Counted from the first letter of the stretch, positions 1 through 6,344 are shown. The stretch: DNA of 7,400 nucleotides from Acidimangrovimonas sp. (GCA_030147905.1 JASBUM010000502.1:1-7400), one strand, 5' to 3'. Notes: generated from the sequence alone by a model not told the origin. Numbers and translations are program-made.

Positions 1-1034
1 AGCACGATGCGAACCGGAATGCGCTGGGTCACCTTCACCCAGTTGCCGGTCGCGTTCTGTGCCGGCAGCAGCGAGAATTCCGCCCCCGTGCCGGCCCCGA
101 TCGCCGCGACCCGGCCGTTGAAGACCTTGCCCGGATAGAGATCGAAGACCACCCGCGCCGACTGGCCCGGCCGCACATAGCCCAGCTGCGTCTCCTTGAA
201 ATTGGCATCGACCCAGCTGTGCTGCGGCTCGACCAGCGTGAAGACCGCGGCACCGGGGTTGGCGAACTGGCCGGGACGGAAGGATCCGGCCTTGTAGACG
301 ATGCCGCCCGCCGGCGCCTCGACCTTGGTCTGTGCCAGCTCGAACGCCGCGCGTGCCCGCGCCGCGAGCGCCGCCTGAACCGCCGGGTGGCTGTCGACCG
401 GCGCCGCCGCATCACCGCCGAGCGCCGCCAGCGCGCCGCTGACCTTCTGCCGCGCGGTCTCGAGCTGGCCACGCGCGACGACATCGGCGTTGCGCGCATT
501 GTCCAGCGCCTGGATCGAGGCCGCCCCCCGCGCCGCCAGCGTTTTCTGGCGCGCAAGCTGGGTGTCGTAATATTTCACCTGATCCGCGGCGACCTTCTGC
601 GCGGTCTGCGCGGCGGCATAGGCGGTCTTGAGCTGCGCGACCTGCAGCCGCGCCTGCGCAAGCGCAGCATCGGCCTGATCCAGAGCAAGCTGATACGGCT
701 TGGGGTCGACCTGGAACAGCAGCGCCCCCTTGGCGACCGGCTGGTTGTCGGTGAAACCGATCGAGACCACGCGCCCGGCCACGTTGGACGAGATCGCGAC
801 CTTCGCCTGATGCAGATAGGCATCCTGGGTCGAAACCGCCCCGCCGCCGGCCAGATAGGCGACGGTGCCGCCCGCGACCAGCGCCACCGGAAGCGCCAGC
901 ATCAGCACGTGGCGCCGTCGCAAACCCCGGCGCCGTGGCACCGCCGGGGCACCGTCGCCCGGCCCCGCCCCGGCCTCCGCGCTGCCCGGCGTCACGACCG
1001 GCGCGTCGGCCTTCATCTTGCTTTCGGCATTCAT
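1..1034 (-). CDS. EmrA/HlyD-family membrane fusion protein of a multidrug efflux system (C-terminus cut by window)
   Basis: This is a periplasmic adaptor of the HlyD/EmrA family, which links an inner-membrane drug pump to an outer-membrane channel. I translated it by hand from ATG at 1034; 344 residues are visible and the frame stays open to position 1. A basic cytoplasmic N-terminus (about 1-41, Ala/Pro/Gly-rich then RRRGLRRR) precedes one membrane segment (about 42-62). A first half-lipoyl segment follows (about 77-113, ISSNVAGRVVSI), then a helical hairpin rich in Ala, Gln and Leu (about 114-235), the second half-lipoyl segment (about 237-270, VEAPAGGIVYK) and the beta-barrel (VDANFKETQLGYVRPGQ). 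The motif LLPAQNATGNWVKVTQR (about 323-338) is typical of EmrA. Its start codon overlaps the marR stop as ATGA, so translation is probably coupled. Family members are usually somewhat longer, so perhaps a few tens of residues are missing. An emrB-type MFS pump probably follows outside the window; the symbol is left blank because that partner is not seen. Confidence 0.93.
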   Translation of the reverse strand, partial: MNAESKMKADAPVVTPGSAEAGAGPGDGAPAVPRRRGLRRRHVLMLALPVALVAGGTVAYLAGGGAVSTQDAYLHQAKVAISSNVAGRVVSIGFTDNQPVAKGALLFQVDPKPYQLALDQADAALAQARLQVAQLKTAYAAAQTAQKVAADQVKYYDTQLARQKTLAARGAASIQALDNARNADVVARGQLETARQKVSGALAALGGDAAAPVDSHPAVQAALAARARAAFELAQTKVEAPAGGIVYKAGSFRPGQFANPGAAVFTLVEPQHSWVDANFKETQLGYVRPGQSARVVFDLYPGKVFNGRVAAIGAGTGAEFSLLPAQNATGNWVKVTQRIPVRIV

Positions 1035-1513
1035 CTCGTTTCCCCATCTTGCGGTCCGCACCCGCAGACGCCCTCGGCGCCGCCGGACAGGTTCCGCTGA
1101 ACCAGTTTCAGCGCCTCGATGAGCGCCCGGCGCTCATCCGGGGAAAGCCCGGCCAGCGCCTCGTCGTAAACCGCCTCGGCCAGCACACGGATGTCCGAAA
1201 ACGCCTCCAGCGTCTTTCGGGTCGGCGCGACCAGCCTGATTCGGCGATCGCGCGCATCGGGCCGGCGCTGCACCCATCCGGCCTGTTCCATCCGCGTCAC
1301 CAGCCGCGAGACCGAGATCGGCTCGATCTCCATCAGCTCGGCAAGCCGCGCCTGGGTCGCCTCCCCCTCGCGCTTAAGCCGGATCAAAAGACGGTACTGC
1401 GCCGAGGACAGGCCCAGTTCGCGCGCGTGCCGCTCGAAGCGCGCACGCAGAAGCCGCGTCGCGTCATGCAGCAGAAGGCCAAAATTCTCGGTGCCGTCGT
1501 TTTTCATAAGCAT
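1031..1513 (-). CDS. MarR-family transcriptional regulator
   Basis: This is a 160-residue winged-helix repressor of the MarR family, usual length for the group. The N-terminal dimerisation helix (about 10-34) is followed by the DNA-binding domain: LSSAQYRLLIRL (about 35-46), a helix-turn-helix with the recognition helix near 64-79 (EPISVSRLVTRMEQAG), and a basic wing (RRPDARDRRIRLV, about 83-95) carrying the family D-x-R pattern. The C-terminal helices (about 98-143) would complete the dimer. It overlaps the downstream efflux adaptor gene by ATGA, so it most likely represses its own operon and responds to a small-molecule ligand; the ligand cannot be read from sequence. The start could be ATG 1513 or ATG 1507 (MKNDGTEN); an in-frame TGA lies eight codons upstream of 1513. 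Neither start has a convincing Shine-Dalgarno sequence, and a -10-like TATATT lies only five bases upstream of ATG 1513. Confidence 0.93.
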   Translation of the reverse strand: MLMKNDGTENFGLLLHDATRLLRARFERHARELGLSSAQYRLLIRLKREGEATQARLAELMEIEPISVSRLVTRMEQAGWVQRRPDARDRRIRLVAPTRKTLEAFSDIRVLAEAVYDEALAGLSPDERRALIEALKLVQRNLSGGAEGVCGCGPQDGETR

Positions 1514-1572
1514 GGCATAATATAAGCATGCTCACATCTCAACACACCAAATGAGGAGCATGGCAGCCATGC
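1506..1572 (-). promoter_or_regulatory. Candidate marR promoter and operator region
   Basis: This AT-rich patch in GC-rich surroundings overlaps and precedes the marR start. It holds a direct repeat ATAAGCATG (1506-1514 and 1522-1530, plus-strand reading), a -10-like TATATT on the minus strand (1524-1519), and a perfect inverted repeat GCATGGC-A-GCCATGC (1558-1572). The half-site GCATGGC recurs at 1510-1516, over the start codon. MarR proteins commonly bind palindromes over their own promoters, so autoregulation is a natural reading. Which repeat is the operator is inference, and no clear -35 box at standard spacing was found. Confidence 0.4.
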
Positions 1573-1793
1573 ACCCGCCGCAAGTCCCGCCGCACCCGAT
1601 TTGCACGGGCCCGCCGGACATGCAGCAAACCGCCCCTGCGACGGCCGGGTGCCGGGACCGCTGCGGCCGCGAGCGGCGCGGAGCCTCGGCCCACAGGGCA
1701 AAGCGTGATATCGGAGCGGCGCACGGCGCGGACGCCCGGAACGGATCGCCGGGACGTATTTCGCCGGACGCAGGAGCTGTTGGTCGGGCCTGA
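1573..1793. other. Intergenic stretch between tRNA-Pro and marR, no supported gene
   Basis: This GC-rich spacer lies downstream of tRNA-Pro (minus strand) and upstream of the marR control region. Open frames here have Arg/Ala/Pro-rich translations without recognisable domains, and those crossing the tRNA are artefacts. The octamer TGGTCGGG, the reverse complement of the last eight bases of the tRNA, is repeated at 1781-1788, just outside the tRNA (1794-1801). No hairpin with a T-tract was seen behind the tRNA. Confidence 0.6.
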
Positions 1794-1870
1794 TGGTCGG
1801 GGCGGCGAGATTCGAACTCACGACCTACGGTACCCAAAACCGTCGCGCTACCAGGCTGCGCTACGCCCCG
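1794..1870 (-). tRNA. tRNA-Pro, anticodon UGG
   Basis: A complete 77-base tRNA folds on the minus strand from 1870 to 1794. The acceptor arm CGGGGCG pairs with CGCCCCG, followed by discriminator A and an encoded CCA. The D arm is GCGC-AGCCTGGTA-GCGC. The anticodon stem ACGGT/ACCGT encloses the loop TTTGGGT with anticodon TGG at its centre, which reads proline codons (UGG reads CCA and usually wobbles more widely). The T arm GTGAG-TTCGAAT-CTCGC has the conserved TTCGA. The gene stands between the DUF192 gene (213 bases upstream) and marR. No other tRNA is adjacent. Confidence 0.97.
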
Positions 1871-1918
1871 ACGCGGCCTTCCTATCCCGCTTGCCCGGCC
1901 ATGGAAAGAGGGCATCCG

Positions 1919-1950
1919 CCGACATGGAGACCGACATGGCGCCGACATGG
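1919..1950 (-). repeat. Three direct copies of CCATGTCGG upstream of tRNA-Pro
   Basis: On the plus strand CCGACATGG occurs at 1919-1927, 1931-1939 and 1942-1950, spaced 12 and 11 bases apart. Relative to the tRNA 5' end (1870, minus strand) they lie about 50 to 80 bases upstream, where an activator or an upstream promoter element could act. The spacing near one helical turn would put the copies on one face of DNA. Function is inference; the repeat itself is directly visible. Confidence 0.6.
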
Positions 1951-1958
1951 CCACGAGC

Positions 1959-1978
1959 CCCGGGGCGCCCGCCCCGGG
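1959..1978 (-). terminator. GC-rich hairpin downstream of the DUF192 gene, possible terminator
   Basis: CCCGGGGC (1959-1966) pairs perfectly with GCCCCGGG (1971-1978) around a four-base loop. It lies about 105 bases beyond the DUF192 stop on the minus strand. No T-tract follows, so it is not a classic intrinsic terminator; it could stabilise the transcript's 3' end or help Rho-dependent termination. The remaining spacer (1871-2083) holds no gene that I can support. Confidence 0.35.
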
Positions 1979-2083
1979 CCGCAAACCGCCCGCAGCCGGT
2001 CGCGTGCGCGCGGCCCCGACCGCGGCACATGTTCCCCGCCGGCCCTGCCGCCCCGGCGCATCAACGTGCCGGAACAGGCCCGA

Positions 2084-2599
2084 TCAGGATGCCGGACAGG
2101 GCCAGATCGCCCGCGCCTGGTCAAGCACGGGGCTGCGGGCCACCGTACCGGCGGCGATCCCGGCCGCCGCCGCCTGCCCGCCGTTGATCTCCAGAACGAG
2201 CGCCACGTCAGAACCGCCGTCGATCTGCGTCAGGTCCCCCGGGCGCGCCATCGCCACCACGCGCCGCACCCGCCCGCGCGGACCGATGAAGATCATGTCG
2301 AGCGGAATGAGCGTGTTCTTCATCCAGAAATAGGCATGCACCGGCGGATCGAAGACGAACAGCATGCCGGCATCCGGCGCAAGGCTGCGCCGGCCCATCA
2401 GGCCGCGGGCACGCTCGGCATCGCTGCGCGCCAGTTCGACGCGGAAGTCCACGACGCCCCGGCTGCCCCGCAGCTGGATGTGATCGCCCTGACAGCGACT
2501 GTATGTCGCAGCCTCCGGCGCGCCCGCAAGCACGCCCGAGGGCACGATTGCCACAGCAAGCAGCACCGCGGCGACGCCCAGAAGGCGCCGGATCCTCAC
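2084..2599 (-). CDS. DUF192-family protein with signal peptide
   Basis: This is a 171-residue member of the DUF192 (COG1430) family, small beta-rich proteins whose biochemical role is not settled. The start is taken as GTG 2599 because it overlaps the stop of the upstream cold-shock gene as GTGA and gives a clean signal peptide: VRIRRLL, then a hydrophobic core (about 7-24), then an Ala-rich cleavage region near 25-30. The longer frame reaching 2806 would run through the cold-shock gene and is not credible. Family landmarks are all present: RGLMGR (65-70), GMLFVFD (78-84), FWMKNTLIPLDMIFI (91-105) and VLEINGG (about 135-141). The protein is probably exported to the periplasm. Overlap with the cold-shock gene implies co-transcription and coupled translation. 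Confidence 0.92.
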   Translation of the reverse strand: MRIRRLLGVAAVLLAVAIVPSGVLAGAPEAATYSRCQGDHIQLRGSRGVVDFRVELARSDAERARGLMGRRSLAPDAGMLFVFDPPVHAYFWMKNTLIPLDMIFIGPRGRVRRVVAMARPGDLTQIDGGSDVALVLEINGGQAAAAGIAAGTVARSPVLDQARAIWPCPAS

Positions 2600-3132
2600 G
2601 ATTTGTGCTCGCGCGACGCGGTTTCCCACGACACCACCTGCGTCGCCATCCGCCCGCGCTTGCCCTCGATAATCCTCAGCCCGATCGCCTCGCCGGGCAT
2701 CAGGTCGGCAAAGCCCGACACCCGCAGCACCTCGATGTGAATGAAGACATCCTCGGTCGAGCCGAAGACATTGGCGAATCCGAAGCCCTTGGCCTTGTCG
2801 AACCATTTGACACGGGCCGGTTCCAGCGGGCCGCGCATCAGCTCTTCCGCGCCGTTCTCCTCCAGTTCGGCAAAGCCCTGAAGCCCTGCCCCCGAAGGCG
2901 GTTCGATCTCGATCACCTCGATGGCCTGAACCCCGCGTGCGGTCTGCTGGACCTGCACCGTGATTCCCGCGCCCTCGGCCACCGAGCTCTGGCCGAAATT
3001 GCGCAAGACGTTGGCGTGCAACAGGATATCGCCCCCGCCCTCATCGGCCACGATGAAGCCGAAACCCTTTCCGGCGTCGAACCATTTGACGCGACCGTGC
3101 AATCGGCGCACGGTGCTGCTCTCTGCGATCAT
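2596..3132 (-). CDS. Cold-shock protein with two cold-shock domains
   Basis: This is a 178-residue protein with two cold-shock domains, single-stranded nucleic-acid-binding OB folds that can melt RNA structure or alter transcription and translation. Domain 1 spans about 11-76, with RVKWFDAGKGFGFI (14-27) containing the RNP1-like motif and DILLHANVL (35-43) as RNP2. Domain 2 spans about 106-170, with RVKWFDKAKGFGFANV (107-122) and DVFIHIEVL (128-136). An acidic linker (about 77-105) joins them. Classic Csp proteins are about 70 residues with one domain; the doubled form is common in alphaproteobacteria as far as I recall. ATG 3132 is chosen because it sits just before domain 1 and has AGAAG upstream; a GTG at 3186 would add 18 residues unlike the family. 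It overlaps the DUF192 gene and lies 118 bases after pdxH on the same strand. Confidence 0.93.
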   Translation of the reverse strand: MIAESSTVRRLHGRVKWFDAGKGFGFIVADEGGGDILLHANVLRNFGQSSVAEGAGITVQVQQTARGVQAIEVIEIEPPSGAGLQGFAELEENGAEELMRGPLEPARVKWFDKAKGFGFANVFGSTEDVFIHIEVLRVSGFADLMPGEAIGLRIIEGKRGRMATQVVSWETASREHKS

Positions 3133-3171
3133 CGTACTTCTGCATCCCCAAACGAAGTCGTCACGCGCCCG

Positions 3172-3200
3172 AGTTGTGGCGAACACGCAACTGATTTCAA
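3172..3200 (-). promoter_or_regulatory. Candidate promoter of the cold-shock gene
   Basis: On the minus strand TTGAAA (3200-3195, preceded by C) stands 17 bases before ACAACT (3177-3172). The -35 box matches consensus well; the -10 box is weak. Predicted transcription would begin near 3165, giving a leader of about 33 bases. CTTGAAA also resembles a heat-shock sigma factor (RpoH) -35 element, but no matching -10 was recognised. Confidence 0.35.
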
Positions 3201-3233
3201 GTCCAAAAAGCCGGAATGTTTCTGGCCACGCAT

Positions 3234-3248
3234 TTCACGAAGCGTGAA
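3234..3248 (-). terminator. Short inverted repeat directly after pdxH
   Basis: TTCACG-AAG-CGTGAA forms a six-base-pair hairpin with a three-base loop starting three bases after the pdxH stop. A third copy of the arm (TTCACG, 3250-3255) overlaps the stop codon. There is no T-tract, so it may be a weak terminator, a 3' stabiliser or a protein site rather than an intrinsic terminator. Confidence 0.3.
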
Positions 3249-3250
3249 TT

Positions 3251-3856
3251 TCACGGGCTGAGCCGGCATGTTTCCCATGGTTTCCCGAGCGTTTCGCGCC
3301 GCCAGCGAAAGCGATCGTGCAAGCGAAAGGCGCCGTCGGCCCAGAACTCCATCTCGAGCGGACGAATGCGATATCCACCCCAGAACGGCGGCCTTGGCGG
3401 ATTGGTGCCAAACCGCGCCGTCTGGCGCGCAACCTCGGCAAGAAGCGTCGCGCGCGACTCCAGCGGGGCCGATTGATGCGAGGCCCAGGCGCCGAGCCGG
3501 CTCCTGAGCGAACGCGACGCGAAATAGGCATCGGCCCGCGCGTCTTCAACCCTTTCGACCGGGCCGCGCACGCGGATCTGCCGACGCAGGCTTTTCCAGT
3601 GCATCACGAAAGCCGCCCGCGGCGCGGCCACGAGTTCCCTTCCCTTCGCACTGTCGTAATTGGTGTAGAAGACGAAGCCGTCGGGCTCGATCTCCTTCAG
3701 CAGGACCATGCGCACATCCGGCAACCCCTCGGCGTCCACGGTCGCGAGAGCGATCGCGTTGGCGTCGTTGGTCTCGCGCGTCTCCGCCTCGGCCAGCCAG
3801 GACCTGGCAAGCTCAAATGGGTCATCGCCGGCGAAAATGCCGCTGCGGTCGCTCAT
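3251..3856 (-). CDS. pdxH: Pyridoxamine/pyridoxine 5'-phosphate oxidase
   Basis: PdxH oxidises pyridoxamine or pyridoxine 5'-phosphate to pyridoxal 5'-phosphate using FMN and oxygen, the last step of vitamin B6 salvage. The 201-residue product has the family pattern throughout. It shows [13 protein letters not shown] (12-24), [22 protein letters not shown] (33-54; FMN phosphate contacts R49 and K54 by homology), [10 protein letters not shown] (63-72), [13 protein letters not shown] (86-98), and the substrate-loop equivalent [10 protein letters not shown] (126-135). FWGGYRIRP (158-166), RLHDRF (178-183) and the C-terminal CRLSP (197-201) complete it. Length is close to usual (E. coli has 218). 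ATG 3856 is preferred; ATG 3874 adds only six residues, and the open frame further upstream is compositionally odd. A small open frame ends on the start codon (ATGA). It is divergent from fabI. Confidence 0.95.
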   Translation of the reverse strand: MSDRSGIFAGDDPFELARSWLAEAETRETNDANAIALATVDAEGLPDVRMVLLKEIEPDGFVFYTNYDSAKGRELVAAPRAAFVMHWKSLRRQIRVRGPVERVEDARADAYFASRSLRSRLGAWASHQSAPLESRATLLAEVARQTARFGTNPPRPPFWGGYRIRPLEMEFWADGAFRLHDRFRWRRETLGKPWETCRLSP

Positions 3857-3978
3857 ACTCCGGTTCCCCAACATTCGGTCACATGACCGGACTGGTCGTT
3901 CACTGCGGGATAGACCGCTGCCGCGCAACCCCCCAAAAAGGACAATGCTATCGTGACGCGAAACCACGCACGGCGCAA
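3853..3978 (-). CDS. Possible 41-residue lipoprotein overlapping the pdxH start
   Basis: On the minus strand a short frame beginning at TTG 3978 ends with a TGA (3855-3853) that overlaps the pdxH ATG as ATGA. Its start reads [18 protein letters not shown]: a basic N-terminus, hydrophobic core and a good lipobox LGGC with Cys at 18. The predicted mature part is only 24 residues and includes one more Cys. A longer start is ATG 4011 (52 residues). Against it: no clear ribosome binding site at either start, and I count only 25 of 41 third positions as G or C, below what the neighbouring genes appear to show. It may be a genuine small lipoprotein, a leader peptide for pdxH, or chance. Confidence 0.3.
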   Translation of the reverse strand: MRRAWFRVTIALSFLGGCAAAVYPAVNDQSGHVTECWGTGV

Positions 3979-4072
3979 AGCGGAATTGGGCGGGCGCCCG
4001 CCGACGCCCATGCCGGCGGCGCACCCGTGGGCGGCGCACCGGCACGCATGCCCCCGAACGCACGCCACGGCG

Positions 4073-4096
4073 CGCGCGGCAGCACGCGCGGCAGCA
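4073..4096. repeat. Tandem 12-base duplication CGCGCGGCAGCA
   Basis: The unit CGCGCGGCAGCA is present twice in perfect tandem, followed by a further partial CGCG. It lies about 110-135 bases upstream of fabI. It could be replication slippage in GC-rich spacer or paired protein sites. Confidence 0.7.
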
Positions 4097-4119
4097 CGCG
4101 AAGGTCACGCCGGCTGCGC

Positions 4120-4140
4120 GGATCTCACCCCGGATCTCAC
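4120..4140. repeat. Direct repeat GGATCTCAC upstream of the fabI promoter
   Basis: GGATCTCAC occurs at 4120-4128 and 4132-4140 with a three-base spacer, so again a 12-base period. The second copy ends six bases before the proposed fabI -35 box, a position suited to a regulator of fabI. Function is inference. Confidence 0.55.
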
Positions 4141-4146
4141 ATGGCC

Positions 4147-4175
4147 TTGATGGCCGGTGCATCATCGCCTAGAGG
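4147..4175 (+). promoter_or_regulatory. Candidate fabI promoter
   Basis: TTGATG (4147-4152) stands 17 bases before TAGAGG (4170-4175). The -35 box is fair and the -10 box is weak. Transcription would start near 4182, leaving a leader of about 25 bases that contains the ribosome binding site AAGGAG. The fabI-lysE-gpt group would be driven from here. Confidence 0.35.
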
Positions 4176-4207
4176 ATGGGCAACCGAGGGTGGCCTAAGG
4201 AGAGCGC

Positions 4208-5041
<834 letters not shown>

Positions 5042-5046
5042 CAGCC

Positions 5047-5643
5047 ATGAGCCTGGCCAGCCTGCTTGCCTTCAATATCGCGATCCTCGGCGCGCTGATG
5101 GTGCCGGGGCCGGCGTTTCTGGCGCTGCTGCGCACGGCGCTGGCGCGAGGGCGGGCGGCGGGGCTTGCCTGTGCCGTGGGGCTGGCAAGCGCGAGCATGC
5201 TTTGGGTCGGCGCGGCACTGCTGGGGCTTCATGCGCTTTTCGCGCTGGTGCCCTGGGCCTATGCGGCGCTGAAGCTGGGTGGCGCGGCCTATCTGGCGTG
5301 GTTGGCGGTGGGGTTGTGGCGCGGCGCCGGGGCGCCGGTGGCGCCGTCGGCGGCGATGGGCGGGCGCAGCTTTCGGCTGGGCTTTCTCGTCAATCTGTCG
5401 AATCCCAAGGCGGTGTTCTTCATCGCCGCGATCTTCTCGACTGTCTTTCCGGTGATGCCGCATGGTGCGGCCGCCCTGGCGCTGTTGGCCGATCACTTCA
5501 CGCTGGAGCTGATCTGGTACACCGGCGCCGTGCTGATACTGACCACCGCGCCGATGCGCGCCGCCTATCTGCGGGCCAAGGCCTGGATCGACCGTGCCTC
5601 GGCCGCGGTCCTGGGCCTGATCGCGCTGCGCACCGCTGCCTGA
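5047..5643 (+). CDS. LysE/RhtB-family amino acid or metabolite exporter
   Basis: This 198-residue inner-membrane protein belongs to the LysE/RhtB superfamily, which exports amino acids and related small metabolites. Hydrophobic segments lie near 4-24, 36-60, 63-91, 111-135 and 143-168, with a last one near 184-196. The family signature PGPAFLALLRTALARGRAAG (20-39) is clear, with the conserved G-P pair at 21-22. The second conserved motif, FRLGFLVNLSNPKAVFFIAA (109-128), contains the typical N-P-K (119-121). Length fits the family (about 200). Substrate cannot be told from sequence. It sits five bases after fabI and ten before gpt, so all three are probably co-transcribed. GGGAGG lies about 13 bases before the ATG, which is distant; translation may partly depend on ribosomes ending fabI. 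Confidence 0.9.
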   Translation: MSLASLLAFNIAILGALMVPGPAFLALLRTALARGRAAGLACAVGLASASMLWVGAALLGLHALFALVPWAYAALKLGGAAYLAWLAVGLWRGAGAPVAPSAAMGGRSFRLGFLVNLSNPKAVFFIAAIFSTVFPVMPHGAAALALLADHFTLELIWYTGAVLILTTAPMRAAYLRAKAWIDRASAAVLGLIALRTAA

Positions 5644-5653
5644 GGAGTAAGGT

Positions 5654-6157
5654 ATGACCGACCGCCTGCCGCACGAAAAGGGCTTTCACGTTTCCTGGGA
5701 CCAGTTGCACCGGGACGCCCGCGCCCTGGCCTGGCGGCTTGACGGACATGGCCCGGACGAGGGCGCCTGGCGCGCCGTCGTCGCTGTCACCCGCGGGGGC
5801 ATGGCGCCGGCGATGATCGTCGCGCGCGAGCTTGACATCCGCACCGTCGATACGATCTCGGTCAAATCCTACAACCATCAGGCGCAGACGCCGCCGCGTG
5901 TCATCAAGGCGCCGCAGGCCGCCGTGATGGGCGACGGCGAGGGCGTGCTGGTGATCGACGACCTGGTCGATACCGGCAAGACGCTGGAGCTGGTGCGGGC
6001 CCAATATCCACGGGCGCATTTCGCCACGGTCTATGCCAAGCCCTCGGGACGACCGATGGTCGATACCTTCATCACCGAGGTCAGCCAGGACACCTGGATC
6101 TTCTTCCCCTGGGACATGGCGCTGCAATATGTCGAGCCCTATCGCGGCACCGATTGA
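5654..6157 (+). CDS. gpt: Xanthine/guanine phosphoribosyltransferase
   Basis: Gpt joins xanthine, guanine or hypoxanthine to PRPP, salvaging purine bases as nucleotides. The 167-residue protein is close in length to the E. coli enzyme (152), with a slightly longer N-terminus. [20 protein letters not shown] (43-62) includes the conserved R-G-G loop (47-49). SVKSYNHQ (69-76) covers the flexible loop. [13 protein letters not shown] (98-110) is the PRPP-binding signature with adjacent D102-D103. VYAKPSG (126-132) and TWIFFPWD (147-154) correspond to the base-binding region, with W148 in the stacking position. The ATG is preceded by GGAG and AAGG, and the gene starts ten bases after the lysE-type stop. 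The pairing with an exporter and fabI does not indicate one pathway. Hairpins follow the stop. Confidence 0.95.
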   Translation: MTDRLPHEKGFHVSWDQLHRDARALAWRLDGHGPDEGAWRAVVAVTRGGMAPAMIVARELDIRTVDTISVKSYNHQAQTPPRVIKAPQAAVMGDGEGVLVIDDLVDTGKTLELVRAQYPRAHFATVYAKPSGRPMVDTFITEVSQDTWIFFPWDMALQYVEPYRGTD

Positions 6158-6167
6158 GCGGCCCGGC

Positions 6168-6198
6168 CCCCTCGCAGGGCGCCTTGGCAGTGCGGGGG
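6168..6198 (+). terminator. Hairpin after gpt, possible terminator
   Basis: CCCC-T-CGCA (6168-6176) pairs with TGCGGGGG (6191-6198) as an eight-base-pair stem with one bulged T. The loop contains a small inner GCC/GGC pairing. It begins about 10 bases after the gpt stop. There is no T-tract, so Rho-independent termination is uncertain. Confidence 0.4.
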
Positions 6199-6315
6199 CG
6201 AATCCGGCGCCGAAGATCGTCCTGCGACGACAGGCCACCCGCGCGGATCTTGCGAAGAAATCTTCGCCGCGGCCGCAGCCGAACGTCGCCCGCGCGGCCG
6301 ATCCGAACTTGCCTT

Positions 6316-6344
6316 GCAATGGCACCGGGGGCGGCAATGGCACC
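6316..6344. repeat. Direct repeat GCAATGGCACC
   Basis: Two perfect 11-base copies lie at 6316-6326 and 6334-6344, 18 bases apart start to start, about 70-95 bases upstream of the VOC promoter candidate. This is either a regulator site pair or a chance duplication. Confidence 0.55.

Larger units (their letters stand above)
3857..4207. other. Divergent control region between pdxH and fabI
   Basis: These 351 bases separate two divergent genes. They hold the possible small lipoprotein frame on the minus strand, a perfect inverted repeat CGGTCA-CA-TGACCG (3876-3889) 20 bases before pdxH, two tandem repeats with 12-base period (4073-4096 and 4120-4140), and the fabI promoter candidate with its ribosome binding site. 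Other open frames here translate to Arg/Ala-rich sequence with no domains. Confidence 0.6.

Noticed and set aside
412..1047. 211-codon minus-strand frame within the efflux adaptor
   Set aside because: It is out of frame with the EmrA-like translation and is a Gly/Arg-rich shadow.
219..1100. 293-codon plus-strand open frame opposite the efflux adaptor
   Set aside because: The minus-strand frame carries a complete EmrA-type domain order. This frame is its antisense shadow.
1560..1793. Plus-strand small frame (MAAMHPPQ...) with GAGGAG nearby
   Set aside because: GAGGAG ends one base from ATG 1560, which is too close. The translation lacks any recognisable feature, and the ATG lies in the palindrome interpreted as a MarR site.
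1532..1984. 150-codon minus-strand frame containing VAQPGSATVLGTVGREFESRRPD
   Set aside because: That peptide is a typical misreading of tRNA-Pro sequence; the frame passes straight through the tRNA gene.
3133..3186. GTG start adding 18 residues to the cold-shock protein
   Set aside because: The extension is unlike the family and would overlap the promoter candidate; ATG 3132 sits correctly before the first domain.
3857..4165. N-terminal extension of pdxH to an ATG at 4165
   Set aside because: The added 103 residues are Arg/Cys/Ala-rich with no similarity to PdxH, and the protein from ATG 3856 is already full length.
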